Shown: positions 1-9,375, counted from the stretch's first letter. The stretch: DNA of 55,863 bases from Melghirimyces thermohalophilus (GCF_900102685.1 NZ_FMZA01000022.1:1-55863), one strand, 5' to 3'. Made by a program: numbers and translations. The notes: generated by a model not told the origin, from the sequence alone.

Positions 1-247
1 GAGAGGCAATTGCTTTGACAATGCCTGCATCGAGAGCTTCTTTTCCCACTTGAAAGCAGAAGCTCTGTACCTCCATGGTATCCAAGATATTACTGAAACG
101 CAAAGGTGTATTGAGGAGTACATTCAATTTTACAATGAACAACGGATTCAACGGAGATTAAAAAAGTTGACGCCTGTGGAATACAGACGCCAACTTGTCG
201 CTTAATCCGGGTTTTTTCCAAGAGTCTACAAAATGGGGGCTTGACCA
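1..247 (+). mobile_element. Right end of an IS3-family insertion sequence (left part outside window)
   Basis: The segment holds the C-terminal part of an IS3-type OrfB transposase followed by about 40 non-coding bases. The element probably ends near 247, where GGGGGCTTGACCA closes with the CA typical of IS3 termini. The end point is inferred, because the left inverted repeat that would prove it lies outside the window. Confidence 0.6.
2..205 (+). CDS. IS3-family transposase OrfB, C-terminal fragment
   Basis: The frame is open from the window edge and encodes 67 residues up to TAA at 203-205. It contains RGNCFDNACIESFFSHLKAE, the hallmark block of the IS3 DDE integrase core with the final catalytic glutamate in IESFF. 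It also has YIQFYNEQRIQ and LTPVEYR, the usual OrfB C-terminal motifs. The reading frame is intact up to the stop, so nothing visible argues that the transposase is dead. The rest of the gene lies upstream of the window. Confidence 0.85.
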   Translation, partial: RGNCFDNACIESFFSHLKAEALYLHGIQDITETQRCIEEYIQFYNEQRIQRRLKKLTPVEYRRQLVA

Positions 248-353
248 ACTGTGAGGTGTCGGAGTTTTTTGCGGAAGGGTCTTACCGGATGCGAGCTTCC
301 AGTTTGGCCCGGTCAGAACGAACCCGGTACAATGTGGCAAGGTGTTTCAGGTT

Positions 354-397
354 AAAAAATCCCCTCCCGGTCGTTATGAACTGGGAGGGGATTTTTT
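354..397 (-). terminator. Intrinsic terminator of the aminopeptidase gene
   Basis: A nearly perfect hairpin has arms AAAAAATCCCCTCCC (354-368) and GGGAGGGGATTTTTT (383-397). The T-run works on both strands. It overlaps the stop codon of the minus-strand aminopeptidase, so it probably ends the JAMM-pncB-aminopeptidase transcript and also stops readthrough from the IS element. Confidence 0.85.
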
Positions 398-1625
398 AAA
401 AGGCCCAGTTACCCTGTCGGAAGATCGGTATCCGGGATCCGTCGGCGGTTTCGCCGTCGATGTCCAGCTGGTCGCTGCCGATCATGAAGTCCACATGGGT
501 GATGCTGTCATTCAGTCCTATCTCGGCCAATTCTTCCTCTTTCATAGAGGAGCTGCCCTCGACGCAGAAGGAGAAAGCTTTTCCGAGGGCCAAGTGGCAG
601 GAGGCATTCTCGTCGAACAAAGTGTTCAAAAAGATGAGATTGGTATTGGAGATGGGGGAGTCGTGGGGGACCAGGGCGATTTCACCCAGGTAACGGGCCC
701 CTTCATCGGATTCCAGCAGGTTTTTCAGGGTATCGTAACCTTTTTCTGCTTGGAAGTCGACCACCCGTCCTTCTTCAAACCGCAGGGTGAAGTTCTCGAT
801 CAGGTTGCCCTGGTAGCTTAAGGGTTTGGTGCTGGTCACCACCCCGTGGGTTCCGCTTTTTACCGGGGAGGTGTATACCTCCTCGGTGGGGATATTGGCG
901 TTAAACGGGACACCTTGGTCGTTTTCGGAGGCACCGCCGCTCCAGAGATGACGGTCTGGCAGTTCGACGGTCAGATCGGTGCCGGGAGCCCGGTAATGAA
1001 GTTTCTTCAAGCGTTTGCGGTTGAGCAGAGAGACCTTCTCATGGAGGGTGGCGTTATGCTGACGCCAGTTGTCCACAGGGTTTTCCCGGTTGACCCGGGT
1101 CGCTTGGAAAATGGCGTTCCAAAGGGCGTCCACCGCTTCCGACACCTCTTTATCCGGGAACACTTTTTGAGCCCATGCCGGGGAGGCGGCACCGATGATC
1201 GACCAGCTGATTTTGTCGGAGACGATGTAGGACTGCCACTTTTTCATCGCTTGCCCTGCCGTTTTAGAGGCAGCGGAGATCCGTTTGGGATCAACGCCTG
1301 CGAGCAGCTCCGGATCGTTGGAATCCACATGGAGAAAAGCGCCTCCCTCTTCAGCCACCTTCTCCCTGGCTTGCACCTTCCATTGGGGAAATTCCGAAAA
1401 AGCTTCATCTGGAGCCAAGTCGTACTTCAGACGGGTGACGGTTTCATCGTTCCAGTCGACATAGACGTGTTTCGCACCGGCCAGATACGCTTTTTTAACA
1501 ATCAGCCGGACCAGCTCGGCGGTTTGGATGGAGGCAGTGACCACCAGCGTCTGTCCGGGTTGCACATTGACCCCTGTTTTGACGGCCAACTCCGCATACT
1601 TTTCAAGTTCGGATTGAAAAGACAT
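396..1625 (-). CDS. M29-family metal-dependent aminopeptidase (AmpS/PepS type)
   Basis: The product is 409 residues, the normal length of M29 (thermophilic) aminopeptidases, cytoplasmic dimetal enzymes that remove N-terminal residues from peptides. Expected metal ligands fall where the family has them: Glu249 in IPTEEVYTSP, Glu315 in LGEIALVPHD, His344 in ASCHLALGKA, and His377 and Asp379 in THVDFMIG. The start was set at the ATG at 1623-1625 because AAAGGAGGGG lies just upstream; the open frame reaches 1715, but that extension is unlike the family. It follows pncB after about 70 bases, so the two may be co-transcribed. Family assignment is firm; substrate preference cannot be read. Confidence 0.93.
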   Translation of the reverse strand: MSFQSELEKYAELAVKTGVNVQPGQTLVVTASIQTAELVRLIVKKAYLAGAKHVYVDWNDETVTRLKYDLAPDEAFSEFPQWKVQAREKVAEEGGAFLHVDSNDPELLAGVDPKRISAASKTAGQAMKKWQSYIVSDKISWSIIGAASPAWAQKVFPDKEVSEAVDALWNAIFQATRVNRENPVDNWRQHNATLHEKVSLLNRKRLKKLHYRAPGTDLTVELPDRHLWSGGASENDQGVPFNANIPTEEVYTSPVKSGTHGVVTSTKPLSYQGNLIENFTLRFEEGRVVDFQAEKGYDTLKNLLESDEGARYLGEIALVPHDSPISNTNLIFLNTLFDENASCHLALGKAFSFCVEGSSSMKEEELAEIGLNDSITHVDFMIGSDQLDIDGETADGSRIPIFRQGNWAF

Positions 1626-1695
1626 AAGCCCCTCCTTTGATTCGTTTTCTCTTTTCTTTTGATCATATGAAGCACTTTCCTGCTTGCCGGGTTTT

Positions 1696-3162
1696 TCACT
1701 TTCCGTTTTCTTCACGGATTTGCCGATAGATGTTCTGAATCAGCTCCTGTTTGGTTTCCCACAAATCCTTGGAGAGGTCGACAGGATACTCCTCGGGATT
1801 TAATAGACGCAAATATTCTTCCCAAAACAGGGAACGTTGCTGTTGGTGATAACGACGGGCTTCCTCCAGTGTGGGCAGATCCTTCTGCCGTTGTCCCTTT
1901 TGGATCACAGGGGTCAAAAGCTCCACCGCTCGGAAGTGGTGCACCTTTTTCTTGCGGTAGGTGTGGACCGGGTGAAACAGGGTTAAGGGCCGTTTCTCGT
2001 CCAGCCCTTTGTGGGCGGGAGTGATCAGATCGCCTCTGGCTTTGCCGGTGTCCCGGTCGATGATACGATGCACCGTTTTGACTCCGGGAGTGGTCACCTT
2101 TTCAGGATTGGAGGAGATTTTGATGGTCGGCTGCCATTGGCCATCGACGTCTCTGGCGACCAGCTTATAGACCGCCCCCAAGGATGGCTGGTCATAAGCG
2201 GTGATCAGCCGGGTTCCGACTCCCCAGGAGTCGACGCGGGCCCCCTGGGATTTAAGATTGAGCAATGTGTCTTCATCCAGATCGCTGGAGGCAACGATCT
2301 TGGTATCCGTCAGACCGGCTTCGTCCAGCATTTTACGGGCCTTCTTAGAGAGAAACGCCAGATCTCCGCTATCCAGCCGGATACCCGCCAGGTTGTGGCC
2401 TTGTTTCTTCAGTTCTAGTCCGACCTGAATGGCGTGAGGGACACCGCTTTTCAGTGTGTCATAGGTATCTACCAAAAGTATGGCGTTATCGGGAAAAGCT
2501 TTTGCGAAGGCTCTAAAAGCGTCTAGCTCACTCTCAAAGTCCTGAACCCAGGCGTGGGAGTGGGTGCCGCTGGTTGGGATACCGAATTGCTCGCCTGCTT
2601 TCAGATTGGAGGTTCCGTCAAATCCGGCCAGGTAAGCGGCACGGGCTCCCCAGAGTGCAGCATCGGTCTCCTGGGCACGGCGGCTACCGAATTCCAACAA
2701 GAGGTCGTTCTCCGCCACGGTGCGCATCCGGGCGGCTTTGGTGGCGATCAGGGTTTGATAACCGATAAAATTCAACAGAGCGGTCTCAACCAGCTGCAAT
2801 TCCATGACCGTTCCCTCCAAGCGCAAAAGCGGCTCATTGGGAAAGGCCAAGGTTCCTTCCTGCATGCTGTATACATCCCCTGTAAAGCGGAACTCCCGGA
2901 GCAGATCCAGGAAGGAAGGGTCGTAGTGCTCCGGTTGGTCGGCGAGATACCGGATATCCTCTTCGGTGAACCGGAGGTTCTCCAGGTATTGGATGGCTCG
3001 CTCCAAGCCGGCAAATACAGCGAAGCCGTTTCCAAAGGGAAGTTTGCGAAAATAAAGGTCGAAGGCTTTTCGCTTGAGGTGGGATCCATTTTTCCAGTGA
3101 GCGTACATCATGGTAATCTGATATTTATCGGTGTGGAGTGCCCACCCCTGGTTGGTTTGCAT
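1696..3162 (-). CDS. pncB: Nicotinate phosphoribosyltransferase
   Basis: A 488-residue enzyme converting nicotinate, PRPP and ATP to nicotinate mononucleotide in NAD salvage. It opens with the conserved ALHTDKYQITM block, carries SGTHSHAWVQ (the region of the catalytic, transiently phosphorylated histidine), VDTYDTLKSG and GIRLDSGDL for PRPP/nicotinate binding. Length matches Bacillus PncB (about 490). The ATG at 3160-3162 is chosen because GGAGTG precedes it and the protein begins where homologues begin; the longer frame to 3309 overlaps the upstream JAMM gene. Only 5 bases separate it from that gene, so they form an operon. Confidence 0.95.
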   Translation of the reverse strand: MQTNQGWALHTDKYQITMMYAHWKNGSHLKRKAFDLYFRKLPFGNGFAVFAGLERAIQYLENLRFTEEDIRYLADQPEHYDPSFLDLLREFRFTGDVYSMQEGTLAFPNEPLLRLEGTVMELQLVETALLNFIGYQTLIATKAARMRTVAENDLLLEFGSRRAQETDAALWGARAAYLAGFDGTSNLKAGEQFGIPTSGTHSHAWVQDFESELDAFRAFAKAFPDNAILLVDTYDTLKSGVPHAIQVGLELKKQGHNLAGIRLDSGDLAFLSKKARKMLDEAGLTDTKIVASSDLDEDTLLNLKSQGARVDSWGVGTRLITAYDQPSLGAVYKLVARDVDGQWQPTIKISSNPEKVTTPGVKTVHRIIDRDTGKARGDLITPAHKGLDEKRPLTLFHPVHTYRKKKVHHFRAVELLTPVIQKGQRQKDLPTLEEARRYHQQQRSLFWEEYLRLLNPEEYPVDLSKDLWETKQELIQNIYRQIREENGK

Positions 3163-3167
3163 CAACT

Positions 3168-3608
3168 TCACTCCATTCGGTCTGAGGAACCGTCTTTGAC
3201 AAGGTAGATCACCGGGATAACCTGTCCATCCCGAATATAATAGGCGGAAAGCCTGGGCTGGTCTCCTTTGAGAGACAGGATCCAACTGATCAATTGCGGA
3301 TAATGCCATTCCCGGATATCCCGTGTAGACGGGTGTGGATCAGTGCAGGGATGGGAATGGACGATTCCCAGCAACTCCAGTTGCTCCTGCCGAACCTGTT
3401 TCAAAGTGCTCAGATAAGCCCGCGGTTCAAATGAGAAGGAATGGGGACTCCGATCACGGTTGGGAATGGGAAAAAAACGGGTGATCCGATTCCCTGAACC
3501 GGCCAATATCCCGCATCCTTCAAAGGGTTTTTCACGCAGACAGTGAGCTTCCAGCTCACGGATCACATCGGCGCCGATGGTGATCGTCGGTATAGCCACC
3601 GCTTCCAC
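3168..3608 (-). CDS. JAMM/MPN (M67-type) metallopeptidase domain protein
   Basis: About 146 residues forming a single JAB1/MPN domain. The zinc motif is complete: the upstream Glu in FEGCGIL, then HSHPCTDPHPSTRD (H-x-H-x10-D). In bacteria such stand-alone proteins are isopeptidase-like hydrolases, in some cases removing ubiquitin-like sulfur carriers in cysteine or cofactor synthesis. The partner here is not visible; the neighbour is pncB, 5 bases downstream. The start is GTG at 3606-3608, though a second GTG three codons later sits at better distance from AGAGGTGG. Confidence 0.85.
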   Translation of the reverse strand: MEAVAIPTITIGADVIRELEAHCLREKPFEGCGILAGSGNRITRFFPIPNRDRSPHSFSFEPRAYLSTLKQVRQEQLELLGIVHSHPCTDPHPSTRDIREWHYPQLISWILSLKGDQPRLSAYYIRDGQVIPVIYLVKDGSSDRME

Positions 3609-3750
3609 CTCTTGGTTTCAATCTGGAAGTCCGGTTCCTCCAGTTGGGTTTTGGACTTCGAATCGAGGGATTTCTTTTTTATTGTACTCTCCCCACCCGG
3701 ATTTGTCAGCTTCTGTGATACAATGTCGGCAATGTAAGGGGGGATATGCG

Positions 3751-4629
3751 TTGACCCAATCAGCGGGGTCGGCTAATCCAATTCAAATCGGTGTCTGCGG
3801 TTGGGGGGATCATGATCTCTACCCGCCCGGTACGGCGTCCAAGGATAAGTTGAATCTTTACGCTGGGCATTTCCCGGTGGTGGAAGTGGACAGCACCTAT
3901 CACGCGATCCAGCCCCGCGAGCGAATGGCTCGGTGGGTGGAGGCGACGCCGGCTTCCTTTCGGTTTGTGGTGAAAGCCTACCGGGAGATGACTGGACACG
4001 GGCGCCGGGAGGGGGCGCCAGTCCGGTCCATGAAAGAGATCCTTCGTGATTTTGTCGAGTCAGTGACACCGATGGCGGAGGCGGGAAAACTGACCGCCGT
4101 TCTGTTTCAATTTCCACCTTGGTATGACTGTACTCAAAAACATGTCCGGTATATCCGAAGCTGTCGCCAGGCGATCCCCGATCTTCCCCTGGCAGTGGAA
4201 TTTAGGAATCGCACCTGGTTTGAACCCCGGTATCGGGAGGGAAGTTTACGTTTTTTGGAGGAGGAGAAGCTGATCCATGTGGTGTGTGACGAACCCCAGG
4301 CAGGCATGGGCTCCGTTCCTGCCGTTCCCGTCGTCACCCATCCGGAACAATCACTGATTCGCTTTCACGGCCGCAACACTTCCGGTTGGCGCAAAGTGGG
4401 GCGTTCCAATGCCCATTGGCGGGATGTCCGCTATGCTTACCGTTATTCGGAAGAGGAACTGACGGAATGGGTGGAGCGGGTTCGCCAAATGAAGCGATCC
4501 GCCAAACAGATTACCCTGCTCTTCAACAATAATTCGCGCGGGGATGCGGCGGATAATGCTAAACAGATGGCCCGTCTGTTGGGAGTGGAGTCGACCGGAT
4601 TGGCCCCGCGTCAGATGGAGATGTTCTGA
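3751..4629 (+). CDS. DUF72 family protein (YecE-like)
   Basis: A 292-residue TIM-barrel DUF72 protein. Family signatures are IQIGVCGWGDHDLYP near the N-terminus, VEVDSTYHAIQP, FRFVVKAYREMTGH, VLFQFPPW, AVEFRNRTWF and TLLFNNNSRGDAADNA. The biochemical role of the family is not established. The start is TTG at 3751-3753, six bases after AAGGGGGGAT; the ATG at 3746 is out of frame and longer starts in this frame have no ribosome site. It is divergent from the JAMM gene. Confidence 0.9.
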   Translation: MTQSAGSANPIQIGVCGWGDHDLYPPGTASKDKLNLYAGHFPVVEVDSTYHAIQPRERMARWVEATPASFRFVVKAYREMTGHGRREGAPVRSMKEILRDFVESVTPMAEAGKLTAVLFQFPPWYDCTQKHVRYIRSCRQAIPDLPLAVEFRNRTWFEPRYREGSLRFLEEEKLIHVVCDEPQAGMGSVPAVPVVTHPEQSLIRFHGRNTSGWRKVGRSNAHWRDVRYAYRYSEEELTEWVERVRQMKRSAKQITLLFNNNSRGDAADNAKQMARLLGVESTGLAPRQMEMF

Positions 4630-4749
4630 TCCTTTTATACCACTCTCCTTTGTACAAAAAAAGGTGGCGGATGAGCTGGTGAGAAAATAAGAATGGTAAT
4701 AGGGGGCCGAAGGCAGATCAATACGGATCTTATTGTTCAGGAGGGTCTC

Positions 4750-5142
4750 ATGGGGATTTATCGTTTGCCGGTATCGGTGAAAGGTGTCTTGCTCGATGCG
4801 GCGGATCGGGTATGCCTGTTGAAAAATGATCGAAATGAATGGGAACTACCCGGAGGCAGGCTGGAACCCAGAGAATCGCCGGAGCAGACCCTGGTCAGAG
4901 AGGCCGGGGAGGAACTGGGGATTCAGGTGTTGGTCGGCTCTCTGCTGGATGCCCAGGTGGCGGAAGTGATTCCCGGTCGGGAGGTGTTTCTGGTCACCTA
5001 TCGCTGTTTTTGGGATGGGGAAGGTCAAATTAGAAAGAGCAGCGAACACGAGGATGTGGGATGGTTCTCAGCGGAGGTACTCTGTTCCCTCAAAATCTCC
5101 GCTTGTTACACTCGGGCGATCAAGCGCAGTCTGGACGATTGA
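4750..5142 (+). CDS. Nudix hydrolase
   Basis: A 130-residue Nudix protein with a complete box: GGRLEPRESPEQTLVREA followed by GEELGI (consensus G-x5-E-x7-R-E-U-x-E-E-x-G-U). Such enzymes hydrolyse nucleoside diphosphates linked to another group; the substrate cannot be told from sequence. The ATG at 4750-4752 follows CAGGAGGG. The frame is open from 4693 but the extra residues have no ribosome site. A terminator follows at 5181. Confidence 0.9.
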   Translation: MGIYRLPVSVKGVLLDAADRVCLLKNDRNEWELPGGRLEPRESPEQTLVREAGEELGIQVLVGSLLDAQVAEVIPGREVFLVTYRCFWDGEGQIRKSSEHEDVGWFSAEVLCSLKISACYTRAIKRSLDD

Positions 5143-5180
5143 TCAACCGGTTGACGCATGAAAAAGGGAAGTCCGCAAGG

Positions 5181-5212
5181 TCCGGGGCCGACAAGGAGGT
5201 CCCGGATTTTTT
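5181..5212 (+). terminator. Probable intrinsic terminator after the Nudix gene
   Basis: A short hairpin, TCCGGG (5181-5186) with CCCGGA (5201-5206), is followed by six T residues. The stem is only 6 bp with a 14-nt loop, so strength is uncertain. Confidence 0.5.
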
Positions 5213-5311
5213 GACCTTTTTTCCACAGCTTCTGTTGCTGCCGGTTCTTTGGTAGGATAATAAAATAGAATACATAACGGCTGGTGTTGTTGCCGTTTGC
5301 GGGAGGGTAAC

Positions 5312-6136
5312 ATGTTATCGGAGTGGTTGTTGTTCTTACTGATCGGTCTGGTGTCGGGAACCGTAGGAAGTTTGGTCGGTCTGGGCGGCGGAATCGTCAC
5401 CGTGCCGTCGCTGCTATTCATCGCTTCCTTATTTCCGGACTTAAGCCATATCACCCCGCAAGTGGCAGTGGGAACCTCTTTGGTCGTGGTCATGATCACC
5501 GGCCTATCATCCACCCTTTCCTTTTCCCGGCAAAAACGGGTTGATTGGCACAGCGGTCTTATCTTCTTCCTCGCCAGTGGACCAGGAGCGATCTTTGGGG
5601 CATACCTGACCCGCTTTTTTGAAGTGGAAGGGTTTTTTGTCGGTTTTGGTTTGCTGATGATCCTGGTGTCAGGATTGCTTACCTTTCGCGATCGTTTGCA
5701 GAGCCGAACGGTAAAATGGACTGTCAAGAGGGAAATTATCGGCCCCGATGGGAATTCATACCGATATGGTTACAAACGTTCCACCGCATGGGCCGGTTCC
5801 TTCGCCGTCGGCATCATTTCCGGGTTGTTCGGGATTGGCGGAGGGGCGTTACTGGTGCCGATGATGGTTTTACCCTTCCGCTTTCCGCCCCATGTGGCGA
5901 CAGCCACCTCCATGTTTGTGATTCTGCTGTCGGCAGTACTGGGTTCCATGACGCATCTAGCACAGGGAAATATCGATTGGCTAGCGGTGTTGCTGATCGC
6001 ACCGGGAGCCTGGATTGGAGCGAAAACAGGTGCCTGGATTTCCCGGAGGATGAGCAGCCGTGTGCTTCTGATCGCACTGCGGTTGGCGATCGTCGTCGTC
6101 GCTATTCGCATGATTGTTGAAGGTTTTCCGGGTTAG
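5312..6136 (+). CDS. yunE: Sulfite exporter TauE/SafE family membrane protein (YunE-like)
   Basis: A 274-residue integral membrane protein with two copies of the TauE/SafE module. The glycine-rich signatures are GTVGSLVGLGGGIVTVPSLL near the N-terminus and ISGLFGIGGGALLVPMMV in the second half, each followed by hydrophobic helices. The family exports sulfite, organosulfonates or related anions; substrate is unknown here. ATG at 5312 lies after GGGAGGG. It overlaps nothing and is followed 7 bases later by the yunD-like gene. B. subtilis has yunC, yunD and yunE together, which supports the symbol. Confidence 0.88.
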   Translation: MLSEWLLFLLIGLVSGTVGSLVGLGGGIVTVPSLLFIASLFPDLSHITPQVAVGTSLVVVMITGLSSTLSFSRQKRVDWHSGLIFFLASGPGAIFGAYLTRFFEVEGFFVGFGLLMILVSGLLTFRDRLQSRTVKWTVKREIIGPDGNSYRYGYKRSTAWAGSFAVGIISGLFGIGGGALLVPMMVLPFRFPPHVATATSMFVILLSAVLGSMTHLAQGNIDWLAVLLIAPGAWIGAKTGAWISRRMSSRVLLIALRLAIVVVAIRMIVEGFPG

Positions 6137-6143
6137 GGGGAGG

Positions 6144-7619
6144 ATGGAGTTGAACCGAGCCAAACGGATACATCTTTTACATACCAACGATCTCCATAGC
6201 CACTTTGAAGCCATGCCCCGGGTTCATCGGGTTTTGCACGAGCTTCAACAGCGGCTGGAAGACTCCGGTGAAACGGTCATCCCTGTCGATCTCGGCGACC
6301 ATATGGACCGTTTCAGTGTGGAGACAGAAGGGACGCAGGGATTGGCCAACCGGGCGGTGATGGAAGCGGCGGGTTACCAATTGATCACCCTCGGCAACAA
6401 CGAACTGCTCACCTTCTCTAAGGAGGAGCTTCACCGCCTGTATATCGACGCGCCCTTTGAAGTATTGGCCACCAATGTAGCCGATGCTGACGGAGGCCGC
6501 CCTTCCTGGATCCAAACGGAGTCCATTCGGGAGGTCCAGGGGTTTCGCATCGGTTTTCTCGGGGTGACCATCCCTTTCCAAAACTTTTACCGCCTGTTGG
6601 GTTGGCATGTCTCCGATCCCTTTGAGGAACTGACATTGGCGGTGCCCCGATTGCGGAAAAAAGCGGATGCGGTCGTGATCCTGTCCCACCTGGGCCTGGG
6701 CAATGACCGGCGATTGGCCGAGGAGATTCCCGGGATCGATGTGATTATGGGAAGTCACACCCACCACCTGCTGGAGGTGCCGGAACGGGTCGGCGGTACC
6801 TTGATTGCAGCGGCGGGAAAGTTCGGCGGCCATGTGGGCCATGTAGTGTTGGAGCCAAAGGAAAAAGCGGACGGGCTGGAGCGGGTGGAGGCCGGCTGTG
6901 TCGCCGCCGCCGGTGCAGCGCCTGATCGGGGGCTGGTGGAAAAGATCCGCTCCTTTCGAGACCAGGCGGAACACACTCTATCCCAACCTCTGTTCACCTT
7001 AGATCAATCCTTGCCCATCAGTTGGTATGAGGAATCTCCCCTGGGCAACTTTTTGGCCGATGGATTGTTGGACTGGGTTCCTGATGCGGAATGTGCGATG
7101 GTAAACGCTGGCCAGTTGTTAGAAGGCCTAAAGGCTGGGCCGGTCACCCGAGGGAAGCTCCATCGGATCTGTCCCCACCCGATCAATCCCGCGCAGATGG
7201 TGCTAACAGGCGAACAGATCCGCGGCATTCTGGAGGAAACACTGATCCGGGAAAATCAGGACCAGGAGATTCGCGGTTTTGGCTTTCGTGGCAAAAAACT
7301 TGGGGTATTAAACCTCGCAGGCATGACGGTAGAATATCGGCCGGAAGCCCCGCCGGGAAAACGTCTGATTCAGGTACGGATTGACGGAGGGCGCTTGGTG
7401 CCCGAGAAAGAGTATCAGGTGGCTACCATCGATATGTTCACCTTTGGTGTGGGCTACCGAGAGTTCCGACGGGGTGACCATCAAAAATATTTTTTGCCCG
7501 AGTTTCTACGGGATGTCTTGGCCCACCACTTGCAACAGCCGGGTGCGGTGGAGCGCTGCCATCAGGTGCGCTGGCATCGGCGGAGTGAAAAGCAACCTCC
7601 CGGCATGTCTTGTTCCTGA
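6144..7619 (+). CDS. yunD: Calcineurin-like 5'-nucleotidase/metallophosphatase (YunD-like)
   Basis: About 491 residues with the two-domain UshA/CD73 architecture. The N-terminal metallophosphoesterase has HTNDLHSHF, VDLGDHMDRF, TLGNNELL, SHLGLGND and MGSHTHHLL, covering the dimetal site (GNNE replaces the common GNHE/GNHD). The C-terminal substrate domain has ESPLGNFLADGLL, the 5'-nucleotidase signature. There is no signal peptide, so it acts in the cytoplasm, like B. subtilis YunD. The ATG at 6144 is very close to AGGGGGAGG; the TTG at 6150 is an equally plausible start. Likely cotranscribed with yunE. Confidence 0.9.
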   Translation: MELNRAKRIHLLHTNDLHSHFEAMPRVHRVLHELQQRLEDSGETVIPVDLGDHMDRFSVETEGTQGLANRAVMEAAGYQLITLGNNELLTFSKEELHRLYIDAPFEVLATNVADADGGRPSWIQTESIREVQGFRIGFLGVTIPFQNFYRLLGWHVSDPFEELTLAVPRLRKKADAVVILSHLGLGNDRRLAEEIPGIDVIMGSHTHHLLEVPERVGGTLIAAAGKFGGHVGHVVLEPKEKADGLERVEAGCVAAAGAAPDRGLVEKIRSFRDQAEHTLSQPLFTLDQSLPISWYEESPLGNFLADGLLDWVPDAECAMVNAGQLLEGLKAGPVTRGKLHRICPHPINPAQMVLTGEQIRGILEETLIRENQDQEIRGFGFRGKKLGVLNLAGMTVEYRPEAPPGKRLIQVRIDGGRLVPEKEYQVATIDMFTFGVGYREFRRGDHQKYFLPEFLRDVLAHHLQQPGAVERCHQVRWHRRSEKQPPGMSCS

Positions 7620-7720
7620 AACGGAAAAGTTATACAGGGATGGTTGTTGTTTTGTCCCGCTTCCGGGTTCCATCAACTCTTTTGATAGGGTAGAATAGCT
7701 GGAGAAGAAGGAGGCTCAAT

Positions 7721-7978
7721 ATGCGATTTGTAGACGACCTGTATTCCTTATACCGGGATCAACTGGGTGAAGACGAAGAAAACGCTGTATCGGTGGTTCT
7801 TAATATACTGGAAGATCAGAGCCGAAATGATGTCCTGAAACTGATTCAGGAGATGAACGATGAAGAAGTGATCCAGATGATGGGCGTCTACCTCGTGGAG
7901 ATGCTGAAGATGAAGATGGCCCAGGAGGGGCAGCTGAACGACTGGGAATCCCCCCTCAACCGTCCTCGGTATCACTGA
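7721..7978 (+). CDS. DUF6154-like small cytoplasmic protein
   Basis: 85 residues, acidic and helical, with FVDDLYSLYRDQLGEDEENA at the start and repeated leucine/methionine helices (VYLVEMLKMKMAQEG). I recognise it as the small protein often found beside yunD/yunC in Bacilli; its function is unknown. It follows AGAAGGAGGCTCAAT, a strong ribosome site. A TAGAAT element about 30 bases upstream may be part of its own promoter. Confidence 0.75.
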   Translation: MRFVDDLYSLYRDQLGEDEENAVSVVLNILEDQSRNDVLKLIQEMNDEEVIQMMGVYLVEMLKMKMAQEGQLNDWESPLNRPRYH

Positions 7979-8111
7979 AAGGGTTCAGGTGACGCTTCCC
8001 ACTCGTTTAGAGAAGATCAAATCATGATTTTCATCTGGCAGCATCGGGACCACACCTCTCTCCCTTTTCCGACATAAGGTATATTGTCAACTGAAAAGGG
8101 GGGAGAAGTCC

Positions 8112-8414
8112 TTGGTCCGGCTTGAACCGATTGATCTGGATGGGCAGCAGGTGCTGGGAGTGGAAGTGAAACTGCCCAAAACCGATTTGTTAGTGATCAC
8201 TACCGGTAAAGGGTATATCATGTGCGGAGCTCTCGATGTGGGTCTCTTAAATGAAAAACTGGCCGATCGGGAGATCCTGGCTGGTCGTGCCGTCGGCGTC
8301 CGCTCCTTGCAAGCCCTATTGGATGCACCTTTACAAATGGTGACGGTCCATGCGGAACGACAGGGGATTCACTCCGGTATGATCGGGCGGGAAGCGCTCC
8401 TTAAAATGATGTGA
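8112..8414 (+). CDS. yunC: DUF1805 protein YunC
   Basis: 100 residues matching the YunC/DUF1805 fold, including the characteristic TTGKGYIMCGALDVGLLNEK block and the AVGVRSLQALLDAPL segment. Function of the family is not known. The start is TTG at 8112-8114, eight bases after AAAGGGGGGAGA; no ATG or GTG in frame is better placed. A terminator follows immediately at 8415, so this closes the yun cluster. Confidence 0.9.
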   Translation: MVRLEPIDLDGQQVLGVEVKLPKTDLLVITTGKGYIMCGALDVGLLNEKLADREILAGRAVGVRSLQALLDAPLQMVTVHAERQGIHSGMIGREALLKMM

Positions 8415-8440
8415 GGACACCGGGAGGGTGTCCTTTTCCT
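8415..8440 (+). terminator. Terminator of the yun cluster
   Basis: Hairpin GGACACC (8415-8421) with GGTGTCC (8427-8433), 5-nt loop, followed by TTTTCCT. It starts directly after the yunC stop codon. Confidence 0.7.
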
Positions 8441-8549
8441 GTAGGGGGAAGCTCCGCAGAAGTTTTTATCGAGAGTGGGGATCCGCGGCGGCCTACTACA
8501 TAGACTGATGGATGAAGCGACTGAATCGGTTTAGAAAGGAATGGACGGC

Positions 8550-9365
8550 ATGTTCGACTTTTTTATCCAGCTACATCCCGTAGGGCAGGCATTCATCATC
8601 ACCCTGTTCACCTGGGGGATGACGGCTTTAGGGGCCGCATTGGTCTTTTTTACAAAAAACATCACTCCCAAAATCTTGGACGGCATGTTGGGCTTTGCAG
8701 GCGGTGTGATGATCGCCGCCAGTTTTTGGTCGCTCTTATCGCCAGCGCTGGAGATGGCGAGTCAGTCTTCGGTTCCCAATTGGCTGCCTGCCGCTGTCGG
8801 CTTTATGCTAGGGGGAATTGTTCTGTCGCTGGTGGATAAAATTCTCCCCCATCTGCATCCCAACATGCCGAGAAGTGAGGCGGAAGGTCTCCGCACCGGG
8901 AAGCGACGTCGGAGCACACTCTTGGTTCTAGCCATCACTCTGCACAACATTCCCGAAGGGTTGGCGATCGGTGTTGCCTTCGGAGCGGTTTTAAGTGATT
9001 TTCATTCCGCCTCCTTGGCCGGGGCGATCGCTCTCGGCCTCGGGATCGCTATCCAAAACTTTCCCGAAGGAATGGCGGTCTCCTTTCCCTTGCGACGGGA
9101 CGGCATGTCCAGGAAAAAAAGCTTTTTTTACGGTCAATTATCGGGGGCGGTGGAACCGATCGCCGGCGTGATCGGAGCCCTCTCCGTCCTCTTTATCAAA
9201 CCGATCCTGCCCTATGCGCTAAGTTTTGCCGCCGGGGCGATGATCTTTGTTGTGGTGGAAGAGGTGATCCCCGGCTCCCAGGAAGAAGGGAACACCGATT
9301 TGGCCACCATATTTCTCATGATCGGTTTTGTGGGGATGATGATACTAGATGTGGCATTGGGTTGA
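8550..9365 (+). CDS. ZIP-family divalent metal transporter (ZupT/GufA-like)
   Basis: A 271-residue membrane protein of the ZIP family, importing zinc, iron or manganese. The helix IV and V metal-site motifs are intact: [15 protein letters not shown] and [15 protein letters not shown]. About eight hydrophobic helices are visible, with a charged loop containing RTGKRRRS between helices III and IV. The ATG at 8550 is chosen over the one at 8541 because AAAGGA is then at normal distance. It is a single-gene unit between two terminators; no metal-responsive operator was recognised upstream. Confidence 0.9.
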   Translation: MFDFFIQLHPVGQAFIITLFTWGMTALGAALVFFTKNITPKILDGMLGFAGGVMIAASFWSLLSPALEMASQSSVPNWLPAAVGFMLGGIVLSLVDKILPHLHPNMPRSEAEGLRTGKRRRSTLLVLAITLHNIPEGLAIGVAFGAVLSDFHSASLAGAIALGLGIAIQNFPEGMAVSFPLRRDGMSRKKSFFYGQLSGAVEPIAGVIGALSVLFIKPILPYALSFAAGAMIFVVVEEVIPGSQEEGNTDLATIFLMIGFVGMMILDVALG

Positions 9366-9375
9366 CGGTTGAACC

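Noticed and set aside
158-340. Minus-strand open frame of 60 residues beside the IS3 remnant
   Set aside because: It overlaps the antisense of the transposase and the IS end, has no ribosome site and no recognisable motif.
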